A stretch of DNA of 64,000 bases from Hymenobacter ruricola (GTDB lineage Bacteria; Bacteroidota; Bacteroidia; Cytophagales; Hymenobacteraceae). The DNA lies in NCBI RefSeq assembly GCF_015694525.1, contig NZ_JADQDM010000017.1:1-64000 (forward strand). Direction: 5' to 3'. Below the pieces are notes generated by a model that worked only from the letters and a program-made list of their open reading frames with translations, was not told where the DNA came from and made no database searches. A program made the translations under genes and the position numbers. Shown here one piece after another: positions 26,963-35,675 of the stretch; position 1 is the stretch's first letter; each line of letters begins with the position of its first letter.

Positions 26963-28057
26963 CTAGTAGAACACGAAGCCGTTGGGGCCCGCGCCCACGG
27001 CGGCGGAGTCGAGGGCCGCGCCGCTGCTCTGGTAGCGAATCATCTTGTCGGTGCCCAGGAAGGTGCCGGTGCCGCCGTAGATGACGCCGGTGTTCGGGTC
27101 GACGCCGAGGCCGTACAAATTGCGCCGGATGAAGGGCGCCGTGAAGGCCGGCAAGGCGGCGTCGGCAATGCCGAGGCGGAACACCGGACCGGTGTAGGTC
27201 ATGGCGTCGGCGGCGCGGAAGAGCAGCTGGTCGCCGGCGGGGCTGAGGTGCAGGTCGGTGGGCTGCAGGCGGTTGCTGCCGAAGGTGCGGGTGCCGGCCA
27301 CGGCGCCCGCGGCGGCGTTCACGCTCACCAGCTTGCCGGGCGTGGTGGTGGTGTAGTCCACGTCGAAAGTGGGGGTATACACCACGTTGCCGCCGCACAG
27401 CACCCAAAGCAGGCCGTTTTTGTCCACGGCCAAGCTGTTCGGCGCATCGCCTACCACGAGGGTGCTCGTGACGCGGTTGGTGGCCGGGTCGATGACCGTC
27501 AGGGTGTTGCTGCCGGAGTTGGCCACGAACACCTTGCCGTTCAGCAGCAGCAACCGCTCGGGCCGTAGGCCCGTGTCGATGCTGTCGACCACGGCCAGGG
27601 TGCCCAGGTCGATGATTTTGATGCGCGAGGCCGAGCCCGTGTAGTCGCCCCACTGCGTGACGTAGCCCCGGGTGGCGCTCACGGGCAGGAAGTAGCGGGG
27701 GCCTTTCAGGCGGCTGCGCACCACGCCCACCGAGCGAAAATCGGGCAGCGACACCACTTCAATCTTGTTGGAGTTGTTGGCCACGAGGTAAGCCCGGTTG
27801 TTGGCAATGGCCATGTGCTGCACCACATCGCCCGTCTCGCGGCCGTTCACCGCACGAAACAAGTCGAGGCTCAGGGCCTTGTTGGCGGGGTTGAACAAGC
27901 TAATCGAGCCATTGGAGCGGCCCACGTTGCCTTCGTTGATGACGAACACATTGTTGGCGTCCTGCACGGGCGCCACCACGGGCTCGTCGTCGGGCGAGCA
28001 ACTGGCCAGGCCGGCCACAGCCAGCAGCGAAATCGCCAGGTATTTAGAAAAACGCAT
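26963..28057 (-). CDS. btuG: BtuG-like beta-propeller surface lipoprotein
   Basis: A 364-residue lipoprotein; ATG 28057 opens the signal MRFSKYLAISLLAVAGLASC. The mature part is a DUF5074/YncE-like beta-propeller with repeated NNVFVINEGN, SNKIEVVSLPDFRSVG, NGKVFVANSGSNTLTVIDPATNRV and YTPTFDVDYTTTTPGKLVSV blades. In Bacteroides, BtuG binds cobalamin with high affinity at the cell surface and passes it to BtuB. Here the gene is 65 bases downstream of btuB and behind the same cobalamin riboswitch, which strongly supports this role. Confidence 0.85.
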   Translation of the reverse strand: MRFSKYLAISLLAVAGLASCSPDDEPVVAPVQDANNVFVINEGNVGRSNGSISLFNPANKALSLDLFRAVNGRETGDVVQHMAIANNRAYLVANNSNKIEVVSLPDFRSVGVVRSRLKGPRYFLPVSATRGYVTQWGDYTGSASRIKIIDLGTLAVVDSIDTGLRPERLLLLNGKVFVANSGSNTLTVIDPATNRVTSTLVVGDAPNSLAVDKNGLLWVLCGGNVVYTPTFDVDYTTTTPGKLVSVNAAAGAVAGTRTFGSNRLQPTDLHLSPAGDQLLFRAADAMTYTGPVFRLGIADAALPAFTAPFIRRNLYGLGVDPNTGVIYGGTGTFLGTDKMIRYQSSGAALDSAAVGAGPNGFVFY

Positions 28058-28122
28058 TAAAAAACGAGGTAAAATGGTGATTATTAAAAAATGAAAGCAA
28101 GAATATGAACGCTGGCTCGGCC

Positions 28123-30123
28123 TCAGCGCCAGCTTAGGCGCAGGCTTAGCAAGGCGGCGCGGGGCGGCGCGGGGCGGCCTTCGTAGCTGTCGTAAGCCCG
28201 GTTCAGCAGGTTGGTGCCTTGCACCTGAAGCAGGGCCTCCACCCGCCCCGGCAGCGCCAGCGCGTAGCCCAGGCCGCCGCCCAGCAGGCCGTAGCCGGGC
28301 AGGAAAGCCACGCCCCCGGCGTCGGTGTAGCGGTAGCTGGTGAAGGTGGCCTGCGCCGCAGCCCGCCACGGGCCCCGGCCGTAGTCGAGGGTGCCGGCGG
28401 CGGTGTGGGCCGGCACGTAGGGCAAGGGCAGGCCGGCGGGCACGGGGTCGGCGGGGGTGGCGCGGTGGGTATGGGCCCAGGTGTAGGCATAAGCCAAGCG
28501 GGCGCTGAAGCGGTGGCGCCCGCGCTGCCAGGTGGCGCGGCTACTGGCTTCCAGGCCCTGGGTGAGCACCTGGCGCAGGTTGCGCGGGCTCCAAAGGCCG
28601 TCGAGGCCGGGGGCCCACTGCACCCAGTCGTCCACCAGTTGGCGGTAGCCGGTGAGGGCGTGCTCCAGCGCCAAGTGGCGGGTGGGCTGCGAGCGCAGCG
28701 TGAGGCCGGCTTCGTAGCCCAAGCCGGTTTCGGGGCGCAGGTTGGGGTTGCCGCCCACTTGCCAGTACCGCTCGTTCAGGGTGGGCGCGCGGTAGCTGCG
28801 AGCCGCGCTGGCCCGGAAGGTGAGCCGGGAGGCGCGGGCGGGCGCGAGGGTGTCGGCGGTTGCGGCGGGGGCCCACACGTCCCATTCCAGGCCGGCGGTG
28901 GGCGTGAGGGGGTTGGCCTGGGGCAGCACGGCCTGCCGCAGGTTGGCCGAGAGGCGCAAGCGGGGCACGGGGTCGAAGCGCAGCAGGGCGAAAGCGGCGG
29001 CCCGGTTCTCGGTGGCGTTGGGGCGGCCGTACTCGGCCACGGCGGCGCTGAAATGCTGGGCTTCGGCGCCCACGCGCAGGGTGGCGCGCGCGCCCAGGGC
29101 GGCCGTGTACTCGGCCTGGGCCTGGGTGGTGCGCACGCGGGAGCGGCTGTCCTGGCCGTCGTCGCGGTAGTTCAGCACGTCTTCAAACCAGGCCCCGCGC
29201 ACCGTCCACTGGGTGCGCGCCGAGGCTTGGTGCTGGTACGCCAGCACCAAGCGCCGGCTCTGGTCGCGCTCGCGGGCGTGGCGGTCGGTGGTGCCCACGG
29301 CGGGCTGAATGTCACGGTCGGCATCCGTAAGCCAGGCCGTGGCCGTGAGCTGGCCGGCGCCACTCAGGCGCCAGGCCACTTCCGGGGCCACGCTCCACTG
29401 GTGGCGCAGCGCGGCCGAGGTGAGGGTGTAGCGCACCGGCCCGCCAAACTCGGGCCGGAGGTAGGTGTAGTTGTTTTGGGCCTGGCGGTAGCTGGCGGCC
29501 ACGCGCATGGCCACGGCCGCGCTGGCGGCGCTGGCTTCGAAGCTGCCGCCGCGCAGGCCGAAGCTGCCGGCATCGGCCTGCAGGCTGGCGCGCGGGCCGG
29601 GGCGCCAGTCGGGGGCGGTGGTGAGGAGCACGGCGCCGCCCACGGCGCCGCTGCCGTAGAGCGCGGCGGCCGGGCCGAGCTGCACGGCCAGCTGGGTGTT
29701 AGCAGAGAGGGGCAGCAGGGCAAAGTCGTTTTGCCCCAGCGTGGGCAGCATGATGTTGAGGCCATTCCAGAGCACGGCCGTGTGCTGGGCCGAGGTGCCG
29801 CGCAGCGTGGGCGTGGCCAGCTGGCCGGGGCCGTAGCTTTTGAGGTAGAGGGGCGTGCGGGCGGCCAGGGCCTCGGCCACCGTGCCGCCCCGAAACTGGC
29901 TCAGCGTGGCCGAATCGAGCGCCAAGCGGGAGCTGCCCACGGCGAACTGCTCGCGGCCCACGGCGCGCACCCGCACCTCGGCCAGCCGGTGGGCGCGCCG
30001 CGCCAGCCGGGCCGAATCGGGCGGGGCGGCCCCGGGAAGCTGCTGCGCCCGCGCGGCCCCGCTGCCCACGCCCAGCAGCAGGCCGCCCCCAAGCAGGGCA
30101 GAAACCAGTGAAAAACGATGCAT
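28123..30123 (-). CDS. btuB: BtuB-like TonB-dependent cobalamin receptor
   Basis: About 666 residues from ATG 30123, with a signal peptide (MHRFSLVSALLGGGLLLGVGSGAARAQ). The plug domain spans about 45-170 (AEVRVRAV ... LRGTSAQHTAVLWNGLNI ... AAALYGSGAVGGAVLL). A 22-strand-type barrel follows, with RASAARSYRAPTLNERYWQV and the final NLLNRAYDSYEGRP ... SLRLSWR. It lacks the CarboxypepD_reg domain typical of SusC proteins. The cobalamin riboswitch directly upstream and btuG downstream identify the substrate as vitamin B12 or a related corrinoid. Confidence 0.9.
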   Translation of the reverse strand: MHRFSLVSALLGGGLLLGVGSGAARAQQLPGAAPPDSARLARRAHRLAEVRVRAVGREQFAVGSSRLALDSATLSQFRGGTVAEALAARTPLYLKSYGPGQLATPTLRGTSAQHTAVLWNGLNIMLPTLGQNDFALLPLSANTQLAVQLGPAAALYGSGAVGGAVLLTTAPDWRPGPRASLQADAGSFGLRGGSFEASAASAAVAMRVAASYRQAQNNYTYLRPEFGGPVRYTLTSAALRHQWSVAPEVAWRLSGAGQLTATAWLTDADRDIQPAVGTTDRHARERDQSRRLVLAYQHQASARTQWTVRGAWFEDVLNYRDDGQDSRSRVRTTQAQAEYTAALGARATLRVGAEAQHFSAAVAEYGRPNATENRAAAFALLRFDPVPRLRLSANLRQAVLPQANPLTPTAGLEWDVWAPAATADTLAPARASRLTFRASAARSYRAPTLNERYWQVGGNPNLRPETGLGYEAGLTLRSQPTRHLALEHALTGYRQLVDDWVQWAPGLDGLWSPRNLRQVLTQGLEASSRATWQRGRHRFSARLAYAYTWAHTHRATPADPVPAGLPLPYVPAHTAAGTLDYGRGPWRAAAQATFTSYRYTDAGGVAFLPGYGLLGGGLGYALALPGRVEALLQVQGTNLLNRAYDSYEGRPAPPRAALLSLRLSWR

Positions 30124-30289
30124 CCGAATCAAATTCTCAGCGAAGAAAATTCGATTCAAAATCCGCCGTCAGTCCGCCTCCCGAGAGAAGCCGGCTGCCG
30201 TCAGACCGAGGCCGAAAAACAGGGGTAATCTGGCCGCCCGGGGGCCGCCGCTGTTCTCTTTCTCCATCCGTCCTCCGCGAATGCTGAAC

Positions 30290-30500
30290 CTGTGAATGCC
30301 CGGGCAGGTCTCCTGGCTTGCTCCGCCGGGTGGGCCGCCTTCCCATTCGCAACCGGTTTTTCTCAGCGAAAAACCAGCGCCGAACAGTGGCGTGCGGGGC
30401 CCACCCCGATGTGAAGCGTACAGTTGCGGGGACAGCTCCGGCCTTGAACCGGATTCCCTTTTCAGCCGCGCCCCGCGAGTGGGGGTTGGCACCTTGGCGA
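30290..30500 (-). promoter_or_regulatory. cobalamin riboswitch
   Basis: On the minus strand the region contains the hallmarks of a cobalamin riboswitch: GGTGCC start, GGAATCCGGTTCAAGGCCGG with the following AGCTGTCCCCGCAACTGTA block (about 30424-30463), GCCACTG (30385-30391) and the terminal AGCCAGGAGACC (30307-30318). It lies in the leader of btuB-btuG, about 165 bases before the btuB start. Binding of cobalamin would be expected to turn the operon off. Confidence 0.95.
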
Positions 30501-30515
30501 GCGCAAAGGTAACGT

Positions 30516-30589
30516 GTAGCGTCGACTCTGCGAGTCCGCGCATCGCACCAGCCGTTCGCCTATGCGCGGACTCGCAGAGTCCACGCTAC
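30516..30589. repeat. REP-like inverted repeat, GTAGCG family
   Basis: The arms at 30516-30543 and 30562-30589 (28 bases each) are complementary except at one position, with core GACTCTGCGAGTCCGCGCAT. It belongs to the same family as 22662-22759. It lies one base from the stop of the next minus-strand gene. Confidence 0.9.
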
Positions 30590-30590
30590 A

Positions 30591-31445
30591 TTACCGGCGG
30601 AAGGTGAAGCCCACAAAGTACTCGTGGTCGCTGAGGCGGTTCAGGGCCAGGTGGGTGCCGAGGTCGAGCTGCAGGTTGGGGGTGACTTTGAAAATGGGGG
30701 CTACGTTCACGGAGGACTGCCAGCGGCGCTGCTCAGTGTTCCACATGGCCACGGCTTCGGTCACGAGGCCCAGCTTCTCGGTGAAGTCGTACTCGAGGGC
30801 CGTGGAGGGAATAAAGCGCACATAGCGCTGGTCCTGGTCGCGGTCGTAGTTGAGGTCGGTTTCGAGTTGGGCTTCGAGGTTGGCCTTGTCGCTCAGCTCC
30901 ACGTCGAGGGGCAGCACCGCGCCGTATTCGGCGGCGCCGTCGCCCACGGTGCCGCCGCTGGGCAAACGCACGTAGCCGATGACGGACATAGCAAATTTAC
31001 CCTGCTGGTCGTCGCCGATGAAGTTGTGCTTCACGCGCAGGGTGAGGTCGCCGAAGCCGGCGTGGCGCTCTTCCCAGTCGTCGGCGTCGGTGGCGCGCTG
31101 CTTGGCAATGGCGTAGAGCGGCACTTCGAGTTGCACGTCGGTGCGGCGACCGAGGCCCAGTTTGAGCATGGTGTAGGCCATTTTCAGGTCCCGTTCGCGC
31201 TGCTCGTTGCCAGTGCCGCCGTTGCGCAGGCGCAGCAGGTCCATTTCCACCTGCGCGTGGCCGGCATCCACCGTGAAAGGGCTTTCGGTAATGCCGGGAC
31301 GGTCGGGCTGCAGCTCGCGCAGGCGGTTGCGCGGCACCGGCTTGCGCCAGCTAAAATGGGCCGAGTCGTAGGGCGTGGGCTTGTGGGTTTCCTGGGCCCA
31401 AAGGAGGTTCGGCAGCAGGATAATTAGCCAGAAAAAGTGCTTCAT
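30591..31445 (-). CDS. outer-membrane beta-barrel, phenol-degradation MetA-like family
   Basis: A 284-residue protein with a signal peptide (MKHFFWLIILLPNLLWAQ). The body reads QPDRPGITESPFTVDAGHAQVE, LGRRTDVQLEVPLYA, GFGDLTLRVKHNF and FTEKLGLVTEAVAMW, the pattern of the Phenol_MetA_deg (PF13557) outer-membrane family, ending in the aromatic strand YFVGFTFRR. These proteins are presumed porin-like; the substrate is unknown. Between it and the next upstream gene are about 75 bases. Confidence 0.75.
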   Translation of the reverse strand: MKHFFWLIILLPNLLWAQETHKPTPYDSAHFSWRKPVPRNRLRELQPDRPGITESPFTVDAGHAQVEMDLLRLRNGGTGNEQRERDLKMAYTMLKLGLGRRTDVQLEVPLYAIAKQRATDADDWEERHAGFGDLTLRVKHNFIGDDQQGKFAMSVIGYVRLPSGGTVGDGAAEYGAVLPLDVELSDKANLEAQLETDLNYDRDQDQRYVRFIPSTALEYDFTEKLGLVTEAVAMWNTEQRRWQSSVNVAPIFKVTPNLQLDLGTHLALNRLSDHEYFVGFTFRR

Positions 31446-31520
31446 GCGGCCCTCTACGCAGAAAGGGCATTATGGTAGCGTTTACTGAAAATTTCGTCAG
31501 CCCCTTGGCCTCAGCTGCTG

Positions 31521-33980
31521 CTAAAACGGCACCAGCACCTTCACGCCCACGTTGCGGCCGGGGTTATAAATGCCCAGGTGGCCGGTGGGCGAGCTGGCGT
31601 AGTATTCGAAATATTTGAGCCGGTTGAGGTGGGCCTGATAAGCGGTATCAAGCACATTATCAACCTGCACAATGAGCTGGGCCACGCTGCGCCCGGCGCG
31701 GCTGGTGAAGGTGGTACCGGCGCCCAGGCCCAGCAGGGCGTAGCCGGCGGTGGCGGTTTCGGTGTTGTCGAGGGCGTAGAAGCGGTTTTGGGGTGCGCTG
31801 CCGTCCACGCTGGCCCGAAAGTAGGTGCCGGTAAGGCGGCCGGCGCGCGCGGGCAGGGTGGCGCGCAGCTCCGTGCGGGCCCGCAGCGGCGGAATGAGCG
31901 GCAGGTAACGGGCGGCCTCGGCCAGGTGCTCGGGCACGGTGGGCTCGGCGTTTTCGCCGTTCACGAAAGCGGCGCTGCTGTTCCAGGCCAGCCAGGGCAG
32001 CGCGGCGGGCCGCCAGTTCAGGCTGGCTTCGAGGCCGTAGAGACGGGCGGCGGCCTGCTGAAACTGATAGGTGGTATTGCCGGGCACAATGACGACGGGC
32101 TGGCTGTTCGCGTTCAGCAGGCGGGCCTGGTAGATGAAGTTCTGCACGTAGTTGTGGAACAGCTCCACCGACGCGTCCAGCTCGGTTTGGTGCCAGAGCA
32201 GGCCCACGTCCTGCTGCCAGCTGAACTCGGGCTGGAAGCTGCGGTTGCCCAAATACACGATGTGGGCGCCGGGGTCGAGGCCGTTGGAGCCGATTTCGGG
32301 GATGTTGGGGGCGCGGTAGCCGCGGGCCAGGTTGGCGCGCAGCGTCAGGCGCTCAGTGGCCACGAAGCTGGCGCCCAGGCTGGCCGATACGCCCTGATAC
32401 CGCTGCCGAAACGCCGGAAACTGGAGCGTAGCACCGACCGTGCCCGGCCCGCCCGCGCCATCAAAACCGGTGGCCGGGTCCGGTGCCACGTAGAAATCCG
32501 ACCACGTCACCAGTCGCGTGTCGTAGCGCAGGCCGCCGCTCACTTCCAGCTTACCGAAGGGCTTTTTCAGCAGCAAAAACCCGCCCGCGTCCAGCAAATT
32601 GTAGTTGGGAATGGGAAAGTCAGTGGCGTTCTGGTGGCGGTTGAGCTGGCCCATGCCATTGCTGCCCACGCTGGTTTCGAGGCCGTGCCAGGTGGGCAGG
32701 TGGTAACGCACGTCATAGGTGAAGGTGCTAAGGCGCAGGGCCAGGCCCGGCTGGGCGGGCGCCGTGGGGTGGTTGAATTCCTCGCGCTGGTTTTGCTGGG
32801 CGCCCAGCAGCAAATGCAGCTCGCCACCGCCCAGCCGCACCTGCGTTTTGGTGAAGACGCGGTAGTGCCGGATGCGCTGGTGCAGCGGCGCAATGGCGTA
32901 AGAATTTAATTCCTCGTCACGCACCAACGGCCGGTTTTTGATGTCGTCCGGCCCGCTCTCCAGCACCTGCCGCGTGAAGCGCCGGCTGAGCGAGTCGCGG
33001 CTGCCGTCCGGGATTTCCTGACGGTTGTCGTACAGCGTGAGGTACCAGTGCGAGCTGCCCCAGGGCTTGCTTACGCCCGCCATGCCGGTCAGGGTCAGTT
33101 CCTGAAAGCCGGTGTTGTACACCAGGCCATCCACCGCATTGCGGTAGTCGCGTGCCAGGCGGTGGCTGGCCCGGAAGCTGGTTTGAAAACCATTTTTCTG
33201 GTAGTTCAATCCCAGCGAGTTGCCCGCTAAGCCGTTGTTGGACTGGTATTCTGCCAGGGCGTCGCCCTGCAGTTGCCCCTCCGGGCCGCTGGGCAGGGCG
33301 GGCAGCAGGTTCACCACGCCGGCCACGGCATCGGAGCCGTAGAGCAGGCTGGCGGGGCCTTTCACCACTTCCACCCGCTCGATGTCGTAGCCGTCCACTT
33401 CCACGCCGTGCTCGTCGCCCCACTGCTGGCCCTCCTGGCGCAGGCCGTTGTAGAGGGTCAGCACGCGGTTGTAGCCCAGCCCGCGAATAAAAGGCTTCGA
33501 AACGTTCGGCCCCGTCGTGACGGCGCTCAGGCCCGGAATGCCGCGCACGGCCGCGTCAATCACGTTGGTGTTGGCATTGAGGCTGATTTCGCGCCGCCCC
33601 AGGGTGGCAATGGGCACGGGGCTGCGCCGGACTTCGGTGGCCCGGCTCACACCCGTCACCACCACATCGGTGAGGGCAGCAGGGGCCGGCGCCAGCATAA
33701 AGTTTATTTCCAGAACCGCACCCGCGGCCACCGTCACGGGTTGCGTGGCCGTGGTGTAGCCCACGGCACTGGCCACCAGCCGCGCCGGGCCGGCTGGCAC
33801 GCCGGCTATCTCAAAAATGCCTTCGGCATCGGCGGTAGCGCCCAGCCGGGCGGCCGGCAGCACCACACTGGCGAAAGGCACAGGCCGGCGCTGCTCGTCG
33901 CGCACGGTGCCCCGCAGCGTACCGGTTTGGGCCAGCAGCAACCGAGGCAAAAGCAGCAGCGCAAGTAGCAGGTGTTTCAT
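31521..33980 (-). CDS. TonB-dependent receptor, ZnuD-like
   Basis: An 819-residue receptor: signal peptide (MKHLLLALLLLPRLLLAQ), CarboxypepD_reg-like domain (about 20-105), plug (about 108-230, LTDVVVTGVSRATEVRRSPVPIATL ... KGPASLLYGSDAVAGVVNLL) and barrel. The C-terminal half with ARGYRAPNIPEIGSNGLDPG, FYALDNTETATAGYALLGLG and YQAHLNRLKYFEYYA matches receptors of the ZnuD-like zinc-uptake branch. The neighbouring Mn transporter mntH and CDF exporter support a metal role. Zinc rather than another metal is inference. Confidence 0.8.
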   Translation of the reverse strand: MKHLLLALLLLPRLLLAQTGTLRGTVRDEQRRPVPFASVVLPAARLGATADAEGIFEIAGVPAGPARLVASAVGYTTATQPVTVAAGAVLEINFMLAPAPAALTDVVVTGVSRATEVRRSPVPIATLGRREISLNANTNVIDAAVRGIPGLSAVTTGPNVSKPFIRGLGYNRVLTLYNGLRQEGQQWGDEHGVEVDGYDIERVEVVKGPASLLYGSDAVAGVVNLLPALPSGPEGQLQGDALAEYQSNNGLAGNSLGLNYQKNGFQTSFRASHRLARDYRNAVDGLVYNTGFQELTLTGMAGVSKPWGSSHWYLTLYDNRQEIPDGSRDSLSRRFTRQVLESGPDDIKNRPLVRDEELNSYAIAPLHQRIRHYRVFTKTQVRLGGGELHLLLGAQQNQREEFNHPTAPAQPGLALRLSTFTYDVRYHLPTWHGLETSVGSNGMGQLNRHQNATDFPIPNYNLLDAGGFLLLKKPFGKLEVSGGLRYDTRLVTWSDFYVAPDPATGFDGAGGPGTVGATLQFPAFRQRYQGVSASLGASFVATERLTLRANLARGYRAPNIPEIGSNGLDPGAHIVYLGNRSFQPEFSWQQDVGLLWHQTELDASVELFHNYVQNFIYQARLLNANSQPVVIVPGNTTYQFQQAAARLYGLEASLNWRPAALPWLAWNSSAAFVNGENAEPTVPEHLAEAARYLPLIPPLRARTELRATLPARAGRLTGTYFRASVDGSAPQNRFYALDNTETATAGYALLGLGAGTTFTSRAGRSVAQLIVQVDNVLDTAYQAHLNRLKYFEYYASSPTGHLGIYNPGRNVGVKVLVPF

Positions 33981-34080
33981 GCCTAGGACAATAATTATTT
34001 ATGGATATTACAAGCGCCCGTTTGGTGTCAGCGTCCTGAATGAATAGCTATTTCAGTTCCTGGCGCCGTCCGCTTCCTTC

Positions 34081-35403
34081 CTAGCCCGCAGCGGTTTGCC
34101 AGAGCAGGTAGCCGTTCAGCCCCAGAATAATGGCCGACACCGACCACGCCAGCACGCGCACAATGGGCTTGTTCACAAACACGCCCATCTTGGCCCGGCT
34201 GCTGGTGAACAGCACCAGCGGCACCACCGCAAAGCTGAGCTGCATAGACAGTATCACTTGGCTGAAAACCAGAAGCTTTTCGGTGCCGCTTTCGCCATAT
34301 GCAATGGCCACTACCAGGGCCGGCACCACCGCAACCAGCCTCGTAATCAGCCGCCGCACCCAGGGCCGCAGCTTGAGGTCGAGGAAACCTTCCATCACAA
34401 TTTGCCCCGCCAGCGTACCGGTCAGGGTCGAATTCTGGCCCGAGGCCAGCAGCGCCACCCCAAACAGAATGCTGGCTGCTCCTGCGCCCAGCACCGGCGC
34501 CAGCAGCTTGTAGGCGTCTTGAATTTTGGCCACCTCATACAGCCCGTGGTGGTGGAAGGTGGCCGCCGCCAGCACCAAGATGGCCGCATTGATGAAAAAG
34601 GCCACAAACAGCGCCACCGTCGAGTCGATGGTGGCAAACTTGATGGCCATGCGCTTGCCGGCCTCGGTTTGCTCGATGGCCCGCGTCTGCACGATGCTGG
34701 AGTGCAGGTAGAGGTTGTGGGGCATCACTGTGGCGCCCAAAATGCCGATGGCCACGTACAGCATGCCCGGCGTCGTTATCACCTTGGGCTGCGGCACCAG
34801 CCCGTGCGCCAGGGCCACCCAGTCAGGCCGCGACACGATGATTTCGTACAGAAAGCAGCCGAAAATGAGCACCGTGAGTCCCGCCACAATGCTCTCGATG
34901 ATGCGGAACCCCTTGTTCTGGAAAAACAGCACCACCAGCACGTCCAGCGTGGTGAGCACCACGCCCCAAGGCAGCGGCAGCCCAAACAGCAGGTTCAGGG
35001 CAATGGCCGAGCCAATGACTTCGGCCAAATCGCAGGCGGCAATGGCGATTTCGCACAAAAACCACAGCATCAGGCTGATGGGTCGCGAATAATGGTCGCG
35101 GCAGGCCTGGGCTAGGTCGCGGCCCGTCACAATGCCCAGCTTGGCCGCCAGGTGCTGTAGCAGCATGGCAAACAGGTTGGAAATGAGCACCACCGACAGC
35201 AGCGTGTAGCCGTAGCGCGAGCCACCGGCCAGGTCGGTGGCCCAGTTGCCGGGGTCCATGTAGCCCACGGCCACCATCAGGCCCGGGCCCCAAAAAGCCA
35301 TCAGCTTGCGCCAGAAGGACGCGTCGGCGCCCGGCACTTTGATGCTGGCGTACACCTCGCTGAGCGAATTGGCCCGGCGCGGGTGCCGCCAGCCGGCTTC
35401 CAT
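34081..35403 (-). CDS. mntH: Nramp-family Mn2+/Fe2+ transporter MntH
   Basis: A 440-residue membrane protein with about eleven helices. The signature motif DPGNWATD follows MVAVGYM in the first helix and MPHNLYLHSS sits in the sixth; both contribute metal-binding residues in Nramp proteins. It imports Mn2+ or Fe2+ with protons. A TTG at 35460 would extend the frame, but a TAACTTTG promoter box lies at 35463-35470 on this strand, so transcription starts too late for it; the ATG at 35403 is chosen. A palindromic operator overlaps the promoter. Confidence 0.93.
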   Translation of the reverse strand: MEAGWRHPRRANSLSEVYASIKVPGADASFWRKLMAFWGPGLMVAVGYMDPGNWATDLAGGSRYGYTLLSVVLISNLFAMLLQHLAAKLGIVTGRDLAQACRDHYSRPISLMLWFLCEIAIAACDLAEVIGSAIALNLLFGLPLPWGVVLTTLDVLVVLFFQNKGFRIIESIVAGLTVLIFGCFLYEIIVSRPDWVALAHGLVPQPKVITTPGMLYVAIGILGATVMPHNLYLHSSIVQTRAIEQTEAGKRMAIKFATIDSTVALFVAFFINAAILVLAAATFHHHGLYEVAKIQDAYKLLAPVLGAGAASILFGVALLASGQNSTLTGTLAGQIVMEGFLDLKLRPWVRRLITRLVAVVPALVVAIAYGESGTEKLLVFSQVILSMQLSFAVVPLVLFTSSRAKMGVFVNKPIVRVLAWSVSAIILGLNGYLLWQTAAG

Positions 35404-35462
35404 CGGGGCAACGTTGGTTTCGGTAAGCGTAGAAGGTGGCACGTTAAGCGGTTGATTCAAAA

Positions 35463-35495
35463 CAAAGTTACTATATTTTTAGGTTGTCCTAAAAA
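35463..35495 (-). promoter_or_regulatory. mntH promoter with DtxR/MntR-like operator
   Basis: The minus strand has a TAACTTTG box (35463-35470) matching the Bacteroidota -7 element TAnnTTTG. Just upstream lies a perfect palindrome, TTTTTAGG-TTGT-CCTAAAAA (35476-35495), where a bound repressor would block the polymerase. The half-site resembles DtxR/MntR boxes (TTAGG...CCTAA). Manganese-dependent repression is the likely regime. Confidence 0.75.
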
Positions 35496-35675
35496 TTATT
35501 TTCGACTGGCTTAAATACCGGATTCCGACGAAAAGGTTTCGGGCAGCAGCCAGAATTATCTGGCTGCTGCCGGTTGTTTCCCTGCTCCCGAAACCCACAG
35601 TACGGCATTCAACCCGGCCGAGTGGCCCAGCGGTTGCCGCCGCAGGCCCGACCTTTGCTCCGAAACCCGTTTTGC

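Noticed and set aside
28219-30111. 630-codon open frame on the + strand
   Set aside because: Antisense to btuB; the translation is Gly/His/Gln-rich without motifs.
33981-34080. palindrome AATAATTATT upstream of the ZnuD-like receptor as a Zur or MntR operator
   Set aside because: It is short, AT-only and lacks the TTAGG half-site seen at mntH; chance is likely in an AT-rich gap.
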